Shown here one piece after another: positions 13,502 through 20,195 of a DNA stretch of 22,331 nt (positions are counted from its first letter, which is position 1; every line of letters begins with the position of its first letter). Made by a program: the position numbers and the translations under genes. The notes under the pieces are model-generated. The model saw nothing but the letters and a program-made list of their open reading frames with translations. It did not search any database and had not been told where the DNA came from. Source of the stretch: a virus; the IMG/VR virus record IMGVR_UViG_3300042569_001040, positions 1 through 22,331 of that record; one strand, given 5' to 3'.

Positions 13502-14739
13502 TGGCAATAGTATATACAAAAACTGATCAAGGATTAACAGTTGCAACAGGCACAGGAGCACCTGTACATACGGCAGTTGCAGGAGATAGGTATACAGATA
13601 CAGCAAACGGTAACACATATCAATATACCACAAGTTGGCAAAGTGTTTCTTATAGCGCAGGTGGATTAACTTATTTTACAGAAGCACAGAACACAACAGC
13701 ACCTAATGCTACTGTTCCTGTAGATAGTTTAACAGCTCTTTCAGCAACTACAAATGTAGACTTTGCAATTATACCTAAAGCAGGAGGTGCTTTACTTGCG
13801 GCTATTCCCGACAATACTTTTGCTGGTGGTAATAAAAGAGGTCAATTTGCGCTAGATTTACAAATGTCACGTTCAAGTGCAGTAATGGTTGCAAGTGGCA
13901 ATTTTTCCACAATTTTAGGAGGTTCAAATAACACTGCAATTGGGGCAAGTAGTTTAGCGGCTGGTTTAAATAATAGTGTTACTGGTGGTAATTCTGTTGC
14001 TATTGGGCAAAATAATAGTTCAACTAATACAAATTCATATTCTTTTGGTAATGAAAACCTTTCAAATGGGCTTAATAGTGTAGCAATAGGAAGATTTAAT
14101 AACGCAAGTGGAACAAGTTCTGTTGCAATAGGTGGAAATATTTCAACTTATAACCTTGCAAGTGGTACACGGTCTGTTGCTATTGGAGAAGCCAATACAG
14201 CAAGTGGATTAAATTCAACAGCTTTAGGTCAATTAAATATAAGTAATGGTTCATATTCATTTTCTTTTGGTAGACAAGCTCATACATTTGGAATAGATGG
14301 AAGACAAGCATACGCAAGTGGTCAAGAAGGCACAAGTGGTGATGCTCAAGTATCTAAGTTTATATTGCACGAAAGAACTACTGGAAACACAACAACTACT
14401 ATTACTACAAACTCAAGTGCAGCGGCTACAAATAATCAAGTAATACTATCAGACCAATCTGCATATAGATTCAAAGGTAGCATTGTAGGTAAGCAATCAG
14501 GTAGTGTAAACGCAGCAGTCTGGGATATTGATGGATTCATTGTAAGAGGTGCAAACGCAACAGCTACAACATTAAATATTTCAAATGTAAATGTAGTACA
14601 AAATACTCCAGGTTGGGGAACACCAACACTTGCAGCAGATACAACAAACGGAGGTCTTAGAGTGCAAGTAACTGGAGCAACTGCAACTAACATCCAATGG
14701 ACTGCAGTAATAGATACAACAGAGGTAATTTACGCTTAA
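13501..14739 (+). CDS. Trimeric YadA-like tail fibre with tip domain
   Basis: A 412-residue protein. The N-terminus (AIVYTKTDQGLTVATGTGAPVHTAVAGDRYTD, then GNTYQYTTSWQS) reads as a small adaptor domain not shared with the other fibres. After a hinge (about 60-125, including the FAGGNKRGQFALDLQM motif common before such heads), residues 128-262 hold YadA-head repeats with varied unit length: ILGGSNNTAIG, SVAIGQNN, YSFGNENLSNGLNSVAIG, SVAIGEANTASGLNSTALG. The C-terminal 150 residues (KFILHERTTG, YRFKGSIVGKQSG, DIDGFIVRGANAT, NTPGWGTPTLAADTTNGG, then IQWTAVIDTTEV) form a tip domain found on many phage fibres. Together this is a trimeric receptor-binding fibre with stalk and globular head. Confidence 0.82.
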   Translation: MAIVYTKTDQGLTVATGTGAPVHTAVAGDRYTDTANGNTYQYTTSWQSVSYSAGGLTYFTEAQNTTAPNATVPVDSLTALSATTNVDFAIIPKAGGALLAAIPDNTFAGGNKRGQFALDLQMSRSSAVMVASGNFSTILGGSNNTAIGASSLAAGLNNSVTGGNSVAIGQNNSSTNTNSYSFGNENLSNGLNSVAIGRFNNASGTSSVAIGGNISTYNLASGTRSVAIGEANTASGLNSTALGQLNISNGSYSFSFGRQAHTFGIDGRQAYASGQEGTSGDAQVSKFILHERTTGNTTTTITTNSSAAATNNQVILSDQSAYRFKGSIVGKQSGSVNAAVWDIDGFIVRGANATATTLNISNVNVVQNTPGWGTPTLAADTTNGGLRVQVTGATATNIQWTAVIDTTEVIYA

Positions 14740-14749
14740 AATAAATAAT

Positions 14750-15097
14750 ATGAAATTAAAAACATTAGTGCCTGTAACTTATAATAATGGAATAGCAGGT
14801 CAAGAAACTGGAATAGTAGAAGGTATTTTATCAACTTGTAATCAACAATTAGAAGTATCATTTAATTCATTGTACATGTTTCAATATGTATCTGAAGTAG
14901 GTCAAGTTATTTCATCTAACTTATATCCTGTTACAGAAGAAGAAACAAATGCTTTGTATGTTCAAGTTAAAGATGAAGTACCAACAGGTTTAAGTTATAC
15001 TGATGCTACTACATATCTTTACTACTTAGGATTTAGAGTAAAAATGGCTATAACATTTGGTATAGAAGTAAGTGAAATAGAAATAATTTTAAACTAA
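14750..15097 (+). CDS. Small fibre-partner protein
   Basis: A 115-residue protein following the YadA-like fibre after an AAATAAATAAT leader. The N-terminal part is beta-like (KTLVPVTYNNGIAGQETGIVEGILSTC). A segment VTEEETNALYVQVKDEV (56-72) resembles the LTEEET helix of 6167, and the end (LYYLGFRVKMAITFGIEVSEIEIIL) is hydrophobic and strand-like. No known domain. It is the longest small protein of the series. Position suggests it works with the 13501 fibre. Confidence 0.6.
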   Translation: MKLKTLVPVTYNNGIAGQETGIVEGILSTCNQQLEVSFNSLYMFQYVSEVGQVISSNLYPVTEEETNALYVQVKDEVPTGLSYTDATTYLYYLGFRVKMAITFGIEVSEIEIILN

Positions 15098-15102
15098 ATA
15101 TT

Positions 15103-15876
15103 ATGGCAGGAGGATCATATTGGGCTGAAGAAGTTTTAGATGTAATGTATCTAAAACCTACAGAGGTATTTAGAGGTTTTACATATAATAATAACTCTAC
15201 AACTGTACAAGCAGATGGTGGATTGGTTGCTTCTGCTTCTGCTTCTACATTAGCTCAATCAGTTGCATCTACTAATCTTGTATCAAAACAAATAAGACTT
15301 AGATATTATGCAAGTGTTGTATCTGGTGGTAGATATACAGGAATAAGAGGTTCTGCTTTATTATGGTATATACATGGTGGATTTAGATTTGTTTGTGATT
15401 TTAATATTTCAGATACTTCTTATTCTGCTGGATGTCAACAATTTTATGGATTAGCAGGTCAAACAACTGACTTAGCTTATGGAACTGCATCTGGAATTTT
15501 AGTAAGTACCTTAACTAATATAGTTGGTGTTGGTAGTGAAGTAGGTGATACTAATTTACAAGTATTTAGTAATGATGCTACTGGTACAGCTAGTAAAATA
15601 GATTTAGGAGTTGGCTTTCCTGCAAATAGAACAGTAGGAGCTATTTCAACAACTGTATATAGTATAATATTATATAATGAACCAATGTCTACAAGTGTTA
15701 TATATAGAGTAATTAATAATGAAACTGGTGCAGTTGCTACTGGTACAATTTCAACAGATTTACCAGCAACATCACAAGCATTAAATTTATTTGCAAGTAG
15801 ATGTATGTCAGCAACCTCTGTAACTAGTACAGGACAATTTGATTTAATGAAATTAGGAGTATACTCACAATTATAA
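15103..15876 (+). CDS. Receptor-binding protein with lectin-like tip domain
   Basis: A 257-residue protein. The N-terminus (AGGSYWAEEVLDVMYLKPTEVF) is unlike the other anchors. From about residue 65 the chain looks like a phage-fibre tip of jelly-roll or concanavalin-like type: QIRLRYYASVVSGGRYTG, FRFVCDFNISDTSYSAG, QQFYGLAGQT, then VGSEVGDTNLQVFSNDATG, KIDLGVGFPANR, YSIILYNEPMSTSVIYRV, and LNLFASRCMSATSV near the end. This order ('G.G.E.GDTN.Q...ND..G.A.KIDLG..F.A') is familiar from many tail-fibre C-termini. There is no repeat stalk, so it may be a short baseplate-proximal or tip protein. A small partner gene follows after two bases. Confidence 0.7.
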   Translation: MAGGSYWAEEVLDVMYLKPTEVFRGFTYNNNSTTVQADGGLVASASASTLAQSVASTNLVSKQIRLRYYASVVSGGRYTGIRGSALLWYIHGGFRFVCDFNISDTSYSAGCQQFYGLAGQTTDLAYGTASGILVSTLTNIVGVGSEVGDTNLQVFSNDATGTASKIDLGVGFPANRTVGAISTTVYSIILYNEPMSTSVIYRVINNETGAVATGTISTDLPATSQALNLFASRCMSATSVTSTGQFDLMKLGVYSQL

Positions 15877-15878
15877 TT

Positions 15879-16121
15879 ATGGAAAAGTTTATACTAATAC
15901 CAATAACAATTATTGAAGATGACTTAGAAGCAAATGTATGCTTAAAACCTTCAAGTTCATTAATAGAGAATTATATAGCAACATATAAAACTTTTGAAAA
16001 TGAAGTTGTAGCAATTGCTGAAACACCAGCTTTTATTACTGAAATGACACCATTACTATTTGCACAGTTTGAGCAAATGGATAATGTGCCTTTAGAAATC
16101 AGAAACCAATTTGAATTATAA
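15879..16121 (+). CDS. Small acidic fibre-partner protein
   Basis: An 80-residue acidic protein (KFILIPITIIEDDLEANVCL, then a helical second half with FITEMTPLLFAQFEQM). No domain is recognised and only faint resemblance to the other small proteins is visible. It starts two bases after the stop of the receptor-binding protein and precedes the endolysin by two bases, with an ATAATT leader before its own start. It is the last small partner of the fibre array. Confidence 0.6.
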   Translation: MEKFILIPITIIEDDLEANVCLKPSSSLIENYIATYKTFENEVVAIAETPAFITEMTPLLFAQFEQMDNVPLEIRNQFEL

Positions 16122-16123
16122 TT

Positions 16124-16570
16124 ATGAAAACTTCACAACAAGGCATAGACCTGATTAAGGGATTTGAAGGATGTAAGTTAAAAGCTTATGTTGATCCTGG
16201 AACTGGTGGATTACCAATTACGATTGGGTATGGAAACACAGCTAGAAAGGATGGTAGTAAGTTTAAATTAAGTGATAAAATTACTCAAGAAAGAGCTAAT
16301 GAATTATTCTTAGAGTTGCTTCCTAAGTATGAAGCTACTGTAGATAAGAATATAAAGGTTACTTTAAACCAAAATCAATATGATGCACTAGTATCTTTTT
16401 GTTGGAATTGTGGTAGTTCAAAAGATTTATTTGGTTTAATAAATAAAAAGTCTACTGATGCAGTTATATATGATTGGTGGATAAACCATTATATTACAGG
16501 AGGTGGAAAGTTACTTCCTGGATTATTAAAGAGAAGAAGAAAAGAAGCAGATTTATACATTAAAAAATAA
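16124..16570 (+). CDS. Endolysin, GH24 (T4-type) lysozyme
   Basis: A 148-residue muramidase that cleaves the N-acetylmuramic acid to N-acetylglucosamine bond of peptidoglycan. It has the GH24 signature: GFEGCKLKAYVDPG at 13-26 with catalytic Glu15 and Asp24, followed by ITIGYGNT (32-39), where Thr33 fills the third conserved position. Compared with the usual E-8-D-5-T spacing there are three extra residues (GTGGLP turn). Downstream landmarks are QNQYDALVSFCWNCG and LPGLLKRRRKEADLY, both typical of the family. There is no signal peptide or SAR anchor, so it needs a holin to reach the wall; the next gene is a holin candidate. Confidence 0.93.
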   Translation: MKTSQQGIDLIKGFEGCKLKAYVDPGTGGLPITIGYGNTARKDGSKFKLSDKITQERANELFLELLPKYEATVDKNIKVTLNQNQYDALVSFCWNCGSSKDLFGLINKKSTDAVIYDWWINHYITGGGKLLPGLLKRRRKEADLYIKK

Positions 16571-16574
16571 GATT

Positions 16575-16787
16575 ATGAAAGATTTAAAAAAAAGATGGGA
16601 TGCTAAAACTCCAACATTTTGGAAAAAAATACAAAAAATTGGTATTATAGCAGGAACAATTGGAGGAATAATTGTTGCTTCTCCTGTAGTATTACCTGCA
16701 ATATTGGTATCAGCTAGTGGATATTTATTATTAGCTGGAACTGTAACTGCCACATTATCACAGTTAACCGTAGAATCAACAGATTAA
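16575..16787 (+). CDS. Holin-like small membrane protein
   Basis: A 70-residue protein with a basic N-terminus (KDLKKRWDAKTPTFWKKIQK) and two closely spaced hydrophobic segments, about 21-36 (IGIIAGTIGGIIVA) and 39-60 (VLPAILVSASGYLLLAGTVTAT), separated by a Pro turn, with a short acidic tail. Size, topology and position four bases after the endolysin fit a class II holin that makes the inner-membrane hole releasing the endolysin. No internal second start (dual start) is evident. Confidence 0.75.
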   Translation: MKDLKKRWDAKTPTFWKKIQKIGIIAGTIGGIIVASPVVLPAILVSASGYLLLAGTVTATLSQLTVESTD

Positions 16788-16860
16788 TTTTAAAAAAGTG
16801 TACTGTATCTAGCAAAATTTAACTATATTAGAATATATATTATTTTTTATTTTTATTACT

Positions 16861-17172
16861 ATGGATTCAATAATTACAATAGGTTTATTCTGTATAGGTT
16901 TTATTATTACACTTATAGGGTACTTTTTAAAGACAACACACACATCAATAATAGCAGATGTACAAATTCTTAAATCTAATGATCAAGCTCACACAGAAGA
17001 AGAGGGTAGATTAAAAGGTAAAATAGAATTACTTGAACAAGAGCATAGACTTAAATATCAGTTGATCACAGAAACAACTCAACAAGAGATTAAGAATATG
17101 GCTACTAAAATTGGTGAGTTATCTGATACAGTTGGTAAACTAATTACCATTCAACTTAAAAATATAAAATGA
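16861..17172 (+). CDS. Membrane-anchored coiled-coil protein (spanin or holin-accessory candidate)
   Basis: A 103-residue protein: one N-terminal transmembrane segment (IITIGLFCIGFIITLIGYFL, 4-23) and a long charged coiled coil (about 35-100) with heptad-like hydrophobics (GKIELLEQEHRLKYQLI). This is the shape of an inner-membrane spanin (Rz type) or of a holin-accessory protein. No matching outer-membrane lipoprotein is embedded or adjacent; the nearest lipoprotein candidate is at 1528. It is separated from the holin gene by 73 AT-rich bases (16788-16860) with no hairpin, and overlaps the next gene by ATGA. Confidence 0.65.
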   Translation: MDSIITIGLFCIGFIITLIGYFLKTTHTSIIADVQILKSNDQAHTEEEGRLKGKIELLEQEHRLKYQLITETTQQEIKNMATKIGELSDTVGKLITIQLKNIK

Positions 17173-17660
17173 ATCCTACATTTTTAAAAACAGGAGATAT
17201 ATTACATTGTAGTGGTAAAAAATTATTAAGTAGATTAATTAAAAAAGCTACTAAATCTAAATTTAGCCACTCAGCAGTATTTATAGAAATATGGGGTCAA
17301 CCATATGTATTAGATGCACAAAAAGATGGTGTTAATCTAAGACCATTAAATGATTGGTTAAAAAAATACAATTACAATATTACTGTACACAGATCATCTA
17401 ACTTAGTAAATGAAAAAACATTTGCACAAAGAGCACTTACAAAAGTAGGACATACAGCATATGACTTTGAAAGTTTACTTATAAGACAACCAATTGAATT
17501 GCTAACAGGTAAATGGGTAGAAAAAGGAGATACAACTAAAGCAATGTATTGTTCTGAATATATTGCCTGGATATATGGAGTAGAAAAAGCATATAAGTTT
17601 TCACCTCAAGATCTTTATGAATGGTGTAAAGCTAATTTCTTTTATGAAATTGTAATTTAA
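17169..17660 (+). CDS. Permuted NlpC/P60-like (YiiX-type) cysteine hydrolase
   Basis: A 163-residue protein with the permuted papain-like layout of the YiiX/C92 group. It has a GDI(L/V) start strand (LKTGDILHC, 6-14), then FSHSAVFIE (32-40) with catalytic His34 and acidic Glu40, and a late nucleophile in MYCSEYIAWIY (126-136), Cys128. In this group the His precedes the Cys. Members hydrolyse peptide or amide bonds in peptidoglycan or acyl groups on lipids and proteins. In a lysis cassette, cleavage of wall peptide is the natural reading, complementing the GH24 glycosidase. There is no signal peptide. The ATGA overlap with 16861 couples it to the membrane protein. Confidence 0.78.
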   Translation: MNPTFLKTGDILHCSGKKLLSRLIKKATKSKFSHSAVFIEIWGQPYVLDAQKDGVNLRPLNDWLKKYNYNITVHRSSNLVNEKTFAQRALTKVGHTAYDFESLLIRQPIELLTGKWVEKGDTTKAMYCSEYIAWIYGVEKAYKFSPQDLYEWCKANFFYEIVI

Positions 17661-17703
17661 ATTTGTATTTTTATAATCAAGTTTAATCAATAAATAATAG
17701 GTT

Positions 17704-18306
17704 ATGATTTTAAGTCAAATTAGAAATGCTATTAACTCTAAAGGCTACAAGTGGTTTGATGATGTAGCAAACAAAAGCTATGATGTTAATATAGTAGGAG
17801 TACGTAATAGTTCTACTGGTAAAAAAGTTACTAATGTATTTGATGATATTATTACAATATCATATAAAGATGCTAAAGGCATATGGCAATATCATGAATG
17901 GATGAATACAACTGAGCCAGGTAAAAAGGGTGTAATGCAGTATAGCAATTCTAAAGGTGTAGCAAGACTTATTCCTGGACAATATAGAGGTGTGTGGTCT
18001 ATTGATAAGCACCAAGGTAAATATGAAGCCTTATGTCAAAGAAACGGTACTGTAGCAGTTTTTAGAGATAATAATAAAGACATGACCTTTGATGAAATAA
18101 CTAGAGATAATGGTATGTTTGGTATTAATATTCACAAAGCAGGTCAAGACTCTACATGGGTAGAAAACTGGTCAGAAGGATGTCAAGTATTTAAAAGAGT
18201 AAAAGACTTTGATGAGTTTATGAAGATTTGTAAACTAGCAGCAAAGATACACGGTAATCATTTTACCTATACATTAATAGAATCTAAAGATATAGCAGCA
18301 GTATGA
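17704..18306 (+). CDS. L,D-transpeptidase-like (YkuD-type) protein
   Basis: A 200-residue protein. The core FGINIHKAG (139-147) and WSEGCQVF (156-163) carry the arrangement of L,D-transpeptidase catalytic domains, usually H-x14-17-(S/T)-x-G-C: His144, Ser157, Gly159, Cys160. Before it, LIPGQYRGVWSIDKHQG and VAVFRDNN are beta-strands expected of the fold. L,D-transpeptidases form or exchange 3-3 crosslinks in peptidoglycan; phage relatives may instead cut or modify the wall. The N-terminal 60 residues are not recognised. The leader AATAATAGGTT follows a 43-base gap. The stop overlaps the next ORF (ATGA). Alternatives: another cysteine amidase or a tail-associated wall enzyme. Confidence 0.65.
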   Translation: MILSQIRNAINSKGYKWFDDVANKSYDVNIVGVRNSSTGKKVTNVFDDIITISYKDAKGIWQYHEWMNTTEPGKKGVMQYSNSKGVARLIPGQYRGVWSIDKHQGKYEALCQRNGTVAVFRDNNKDMTFDEITRDNGMFGINIHKAGQDSTWVENWSEGCQVFKRVKDFDEFMKICKLAAKIHGNHFTYTLIESKDIAAV

Positions 18307-18461
18307 AATTAAGAAATGCTTGGAAGATAAAAAATAAACAATGGGATAAAGTGTGTATAAGAGTCCGTCTTGGAGTTTTAGACTTTTTTACTATTGAATT
18401 TGATATAGATAGAAGTTTTTATATGCTGACTATATTAAACTTTACAATCAAAAATAGATAA
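18303..18461 (+). CDS. 52-residue ORF ending the lysis cassette
   Basis: ATG 18303 to TAA 18461 encodes 52 residues. The first part is basic (KLRNAWKIKNKQWDKVCIRVRL) and the second hydrophobic and strand-like (VLDFFTIEFDIDRSFYMLTILNFTI). It starts within the stop of the L,D-transpeptidase-like gene (ATGA) and is followed 22 bases later by a strong terminator, both of which support a real gene. Function unknown. It could be a small membrane-associated lysis regulator, but no clear transmembrane helix is seen. Confidence 0.55.
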   Translation: MKLRNAWKIKNKQWDKVCIRVRLGVLDFFTIEFDIDRSFYMLTILNFTIKNR

Positions 18462-18483
18462 CTACTACTAATCTATAATTTAG

Positions 18484-18514
18484 AACTCAGGTAAATAACA
18501 TACCTGAGTTTTTT
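18484..18514 (+). terminator. Intrinsic terminator after the lysis cassette
   Basis: A perfect 10-bp stem (AACTCAGGTA/TACCTGAGTT) has a 7-base loop and a T run. It is the first terminator after 6569, implying a transcription unit of about 12 kb covering the second half of the fibre array and all lysis genes. Confidence 0.88.
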
Positions 18515-18548
18515 ATTTTAAATACTATAAGTTTAAACTTATTTTGTA

Positions 18549-18556
18549 TATATTTG
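18549..18556 (+). promoter_or_regulatory. Candidate -7 box for the packaging operon
   Basis: TATATTTG, an exact TAnnTTTG match, lies 23 bases before the start codon at 18580 and 34 bases after the terminator. A second TTTTG at 18542-18546 is too close to act as a -33 box. The spacing to the start codon is compatible with a short leader. Confidence 0.4.
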
Positions 18557-18579
18557 TATAAACTTTTAAAATATATATC

Positions 18580-18855
18580 ATGAGTAAAGAAAACCAACAT
18601 CAAGAAGAAGTAGAATTAACAGCAGAAGAATTAGCAGAAAGAAAGGCTGATATGCTTAAATTTTACACAGAATCAATTCCTTATTTAACAGCACAACTAG
18701 AGTATGAGAAAGTACTATGTGATATTGATGAGGCTAGATTCAAAAGAACAAGTATTAACTATCAACTTGCAATGATGATGAATCCACCTACTGAAGGTGA
18801 AGATGATCTAGATGCACCAAAACCAGAACAAGAAAGAAAACTTAAAACTCAATAG
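18580..18855 (+). CDS. Conserved small acidic protein opening the packaging operon
   Basis: A 91-residue protein: an acidic start (QEEVELTAEELAERKADML), then a helical core (ESIPYLTAQLEYEKVLCDIDEARFKRTSINYQLAMMM, 28-64), and a Pro/Asp/Glu-rich disordered tail. Proteins with this 'LTAEELA.RK..ML.FY..S.PYL..QL.YE' pattern occur, as I recall, near structural genes of crAss-like phages and have no assigned role. A helical virion or scaffold-like component is possible. The stop is TAG, showing that TAG is not reassigned here. The gene follows the strongest terminator/promoter junction in the window. Confidence 0.65.
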   Translation: MSKENQHQEEVELTAEELAERKADMLKFYTESIPYLTAQLEYEKVLCDIDEARFKRTSINYQLAMMMNPPTEGEDDLDAPKPEQERKLKTQ

Positions 18856-18861
18856 GAACTT

Positions 18862-19224
18862 ATGGCATTAGTAAATCAAGTACAGAAACGTGCTGTAATG
18901 CCAAAATGGGAAATTGTTAAGTTTCAGATATTATCTCACTGCTATATTAATCATATAGTGGTGAGTGATTCTGACTTAAACTGTTTAACATTGTTGAGCA
19001 TGTCAGGACCTATTGAATTAACTCATTTTTGTTATGATGCTTCTTCTGAAGAACAGATGATATTTAAGTCACCACAAACAGTTAGAAATGCAGTTAATAA
19101 AGCAATGAAAACAATGTTAGTAATTAAAGATGATGTAGATAAAAAACTCATTAGATTAAATCCTACCTTGCAAGTACAAACAGAAGGAGATATATTATTA
19201 GATTATAAATTTTTAGGAAGATGA
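18862..19224 (+). CDS. Conserved protein of unknown function, possible winged helix
   Basis: A 120-residue protein. The sequence ILSHCYINHIVVSDSDLNCLTLLSM, then SPQTVRNAVNKAMKTMLV and LIRLNPTLQ, reads as three helices followed by a beta-hairpin. The order 'S.QTVRNAVNK....(L/I)' resembles the recognition helix of a winged-helix domain, so DNA binding is possible. That is a weak fold guess with no specific family. Its stop overlaps the start of the HU/IHF-like gene by ATGA, and association with that DNA-binding protein would be consistent. It lies in the virion and packaging operon, so it may also be a structural component. Confidence 0.62.
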   Translation: MALVNQVQKRAVMPKWEIVKFQILSHCYINHIVVSDSDLNCLTLLSMSGPIELTHFCYDASSEEQMIFKSPQTVRNAVNKAMKTMLVIKDDVDKKLIRLNPTLQVQTEGDILLDYKFLGR

Positions 19225-19607
19225 TCCCAAAAAAACCTAATACATTATACAAACAAGTTGCTGAAGATTTAAATATCTCAGAAACACTTGTAGATAATTT
19301 TATGACTTTCTACTATAAAGAGATAAGAAAAAACTTAACTGAGTTAAATCATATCAGAATAAACTTAGATGGTTTAGGAATCATGTCTATTAAACCTAGA
19401 TTAGTTACTGCACTCTTGGATAAGTATCATAATAGTATTGAAACACTAAATACGGATACTATGGCCAATTATAACTATAAGAAAAGAATAGAGGCTAAAG
19501 TTATATTATTGGAGAAAGCAGATAAAATGCTAAAAGCAGATAAAGAAATTAAAGATAAATTTTTAAAAGACAAAGCAGATGGGAAAACTGGAGAAGATTT
19601 GGCATAA
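19221..19607 (+). CDS. HU/IHF-like DNA-binding protein
   Basis: A 128-residue protein. Residues 8-60 match the N-terminal half of HU/IHF subunits: helix 1-2 (LYKQVAEDLNISETLVDNFMTFYYKEIRKNL), then the beta segment IRINLDGLGIMSIKP (45-59), compare 'v.l.GfGtF.v..r' in HU. The DNA-embracing arm with its Arg-Asn-Pro tip is not evident, and the rest (about 80-128) is a Lys/Glu-rich helix or coiled coil. Divergent IHF-like proteins are encoded in the structural block of crAss-like phages, which fits this location. The role may be DNA bending in packaging or a virion part. Its last 29 bases overlap the next gene. Confidence 0.68.
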   Translation: MIPKKPNTLYKQVAEDLNISETLVDNFMTFYYKEIRKNLTELNHIRINLDGLGIMSIKPRLVTALLDKYHNSIETLNTDTMANYNYKKRIEAKVILLEKADKMLKADKEIKDKFLKDKADGKTGEDLA

Positions 19608-19878
19608 TAGAAAGCAAATTATGGAGGGTATTAAAAATTCTGTAATAAGAGATGCCTTTGTAGAAAAGATTGCAGCAGATAGAATGGAATTATGTAATAT
19701 GTGTGTAAGAAAAGATACTAAAGGTTCATCATGTGTAATGCCAGGGACGCAACCATGTTGTAATTTATGTGGCTGCTCACTTACATTTAAAACAAGATCA
19801 TTATCATCAGAGTGTCCAGACTTGAGATGGAAAGCAGTTATCACAGAAGAAGATGAAGATAAACTAGAAAAATTATAA
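19579..19878 (+). CDS. Cys-rich, probably zinc-binding phage protein
   Basis: A 99-residue protein with eight Cys: 39, 42, 52, 60, 61, 64, 66 and 79. The order CNMC, then a CVMPGTQPCCNLCGCSL core and a final SSECPD(x)RW, is characteristic of a small phage family often found in Bacteroidota phages, likely folded around one or two zinc ions. The N-terminal helix (IWHNRKQIMEGIKNS) also looks like the family. The start at 19579 overlaps the IHF-like gene by 29 bases. ATG 19621 (85 residues) follows an AAATT leader and would avoid the overlap, so the true start is open; I favour the longer form because its first residues look conserved in type. Function unknown. Confidence 0.72.
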   Translation: MGKLEKIWHNRKQIMEGIKNSVIRDAFVEKIAADRMELCNMCVRKDTKGSSCVMPGTQPCCNLCGCSLTFKTRSLSSECPDLRWKAVITEEDEDKLEKL

Positions 19879-19880
19879 TT

Positions 19881-20195
19881 ATGACAACTGAAACAAATTT
19901 AACAGCACAAGGTCTATATGCACCTAATCATATTGGTAGTGCTGCTCCTGATACAAGTAATGTTATATGGAGTCAAATAACAAGTAGTAATAAAAGTGCT
20001 TATATTCCAACAGAGGTATTATTAAATAAAATAGAAAAATTAGAACTTCAAAATAAGTTTTTATCATTAAGTATACTTAGATTAGAAGGTAAATTTACTC
20101 AAGAAGAAGTTAATAATATTAAAAGTATGTTGGCATCAAATGATGAAGCATCAATTATTTTAGCTGATACAATTATAGAAAACGCACAATTATGA
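19881..20195 (+). CDS. Unknown protein with short coiled coil
   Basis: A 104-residue protein. Residues 1-45 are low-complexity and Ser/Asn/Ala-rich (APNHIGSAAPDTSNVIWSQ). Residues 46-65 form a short Leu zipper-like helix (LLNKIEKLELQNKFLSLSIL), followed by a helical hairpin (FTQEEVNNIKSMLASNDEASIILADTII). This suggests a small oligomeric protein with a flexible N-terminal arm. It starts two bases after the previous stop with the ATAATT leader and overlaps the nuclease gene by ATGA. No family is recognised; a virion or packaging accessory is likely from context only. Confidence 0.6.
   Translation: MTTETNLTAQGLYAPNHIGSAAPDTSNVIWSQITSSNKSAYIPTEVLLNKIEKLELQNKFLSLSILRLEGKFTQEEVNNIKSMLASNDEASIILADTIIENAQL

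Noticed and set aside
15103-15876. Receptor-binding gene considered as the variable target of a diversity-generating retroelement
   Set aside because: No reverse transcriptase, template repeat or near-duplicate of the 3' end is visible in the window; the retroelement could lie elsewhere in the genome, but nothing here supports it.
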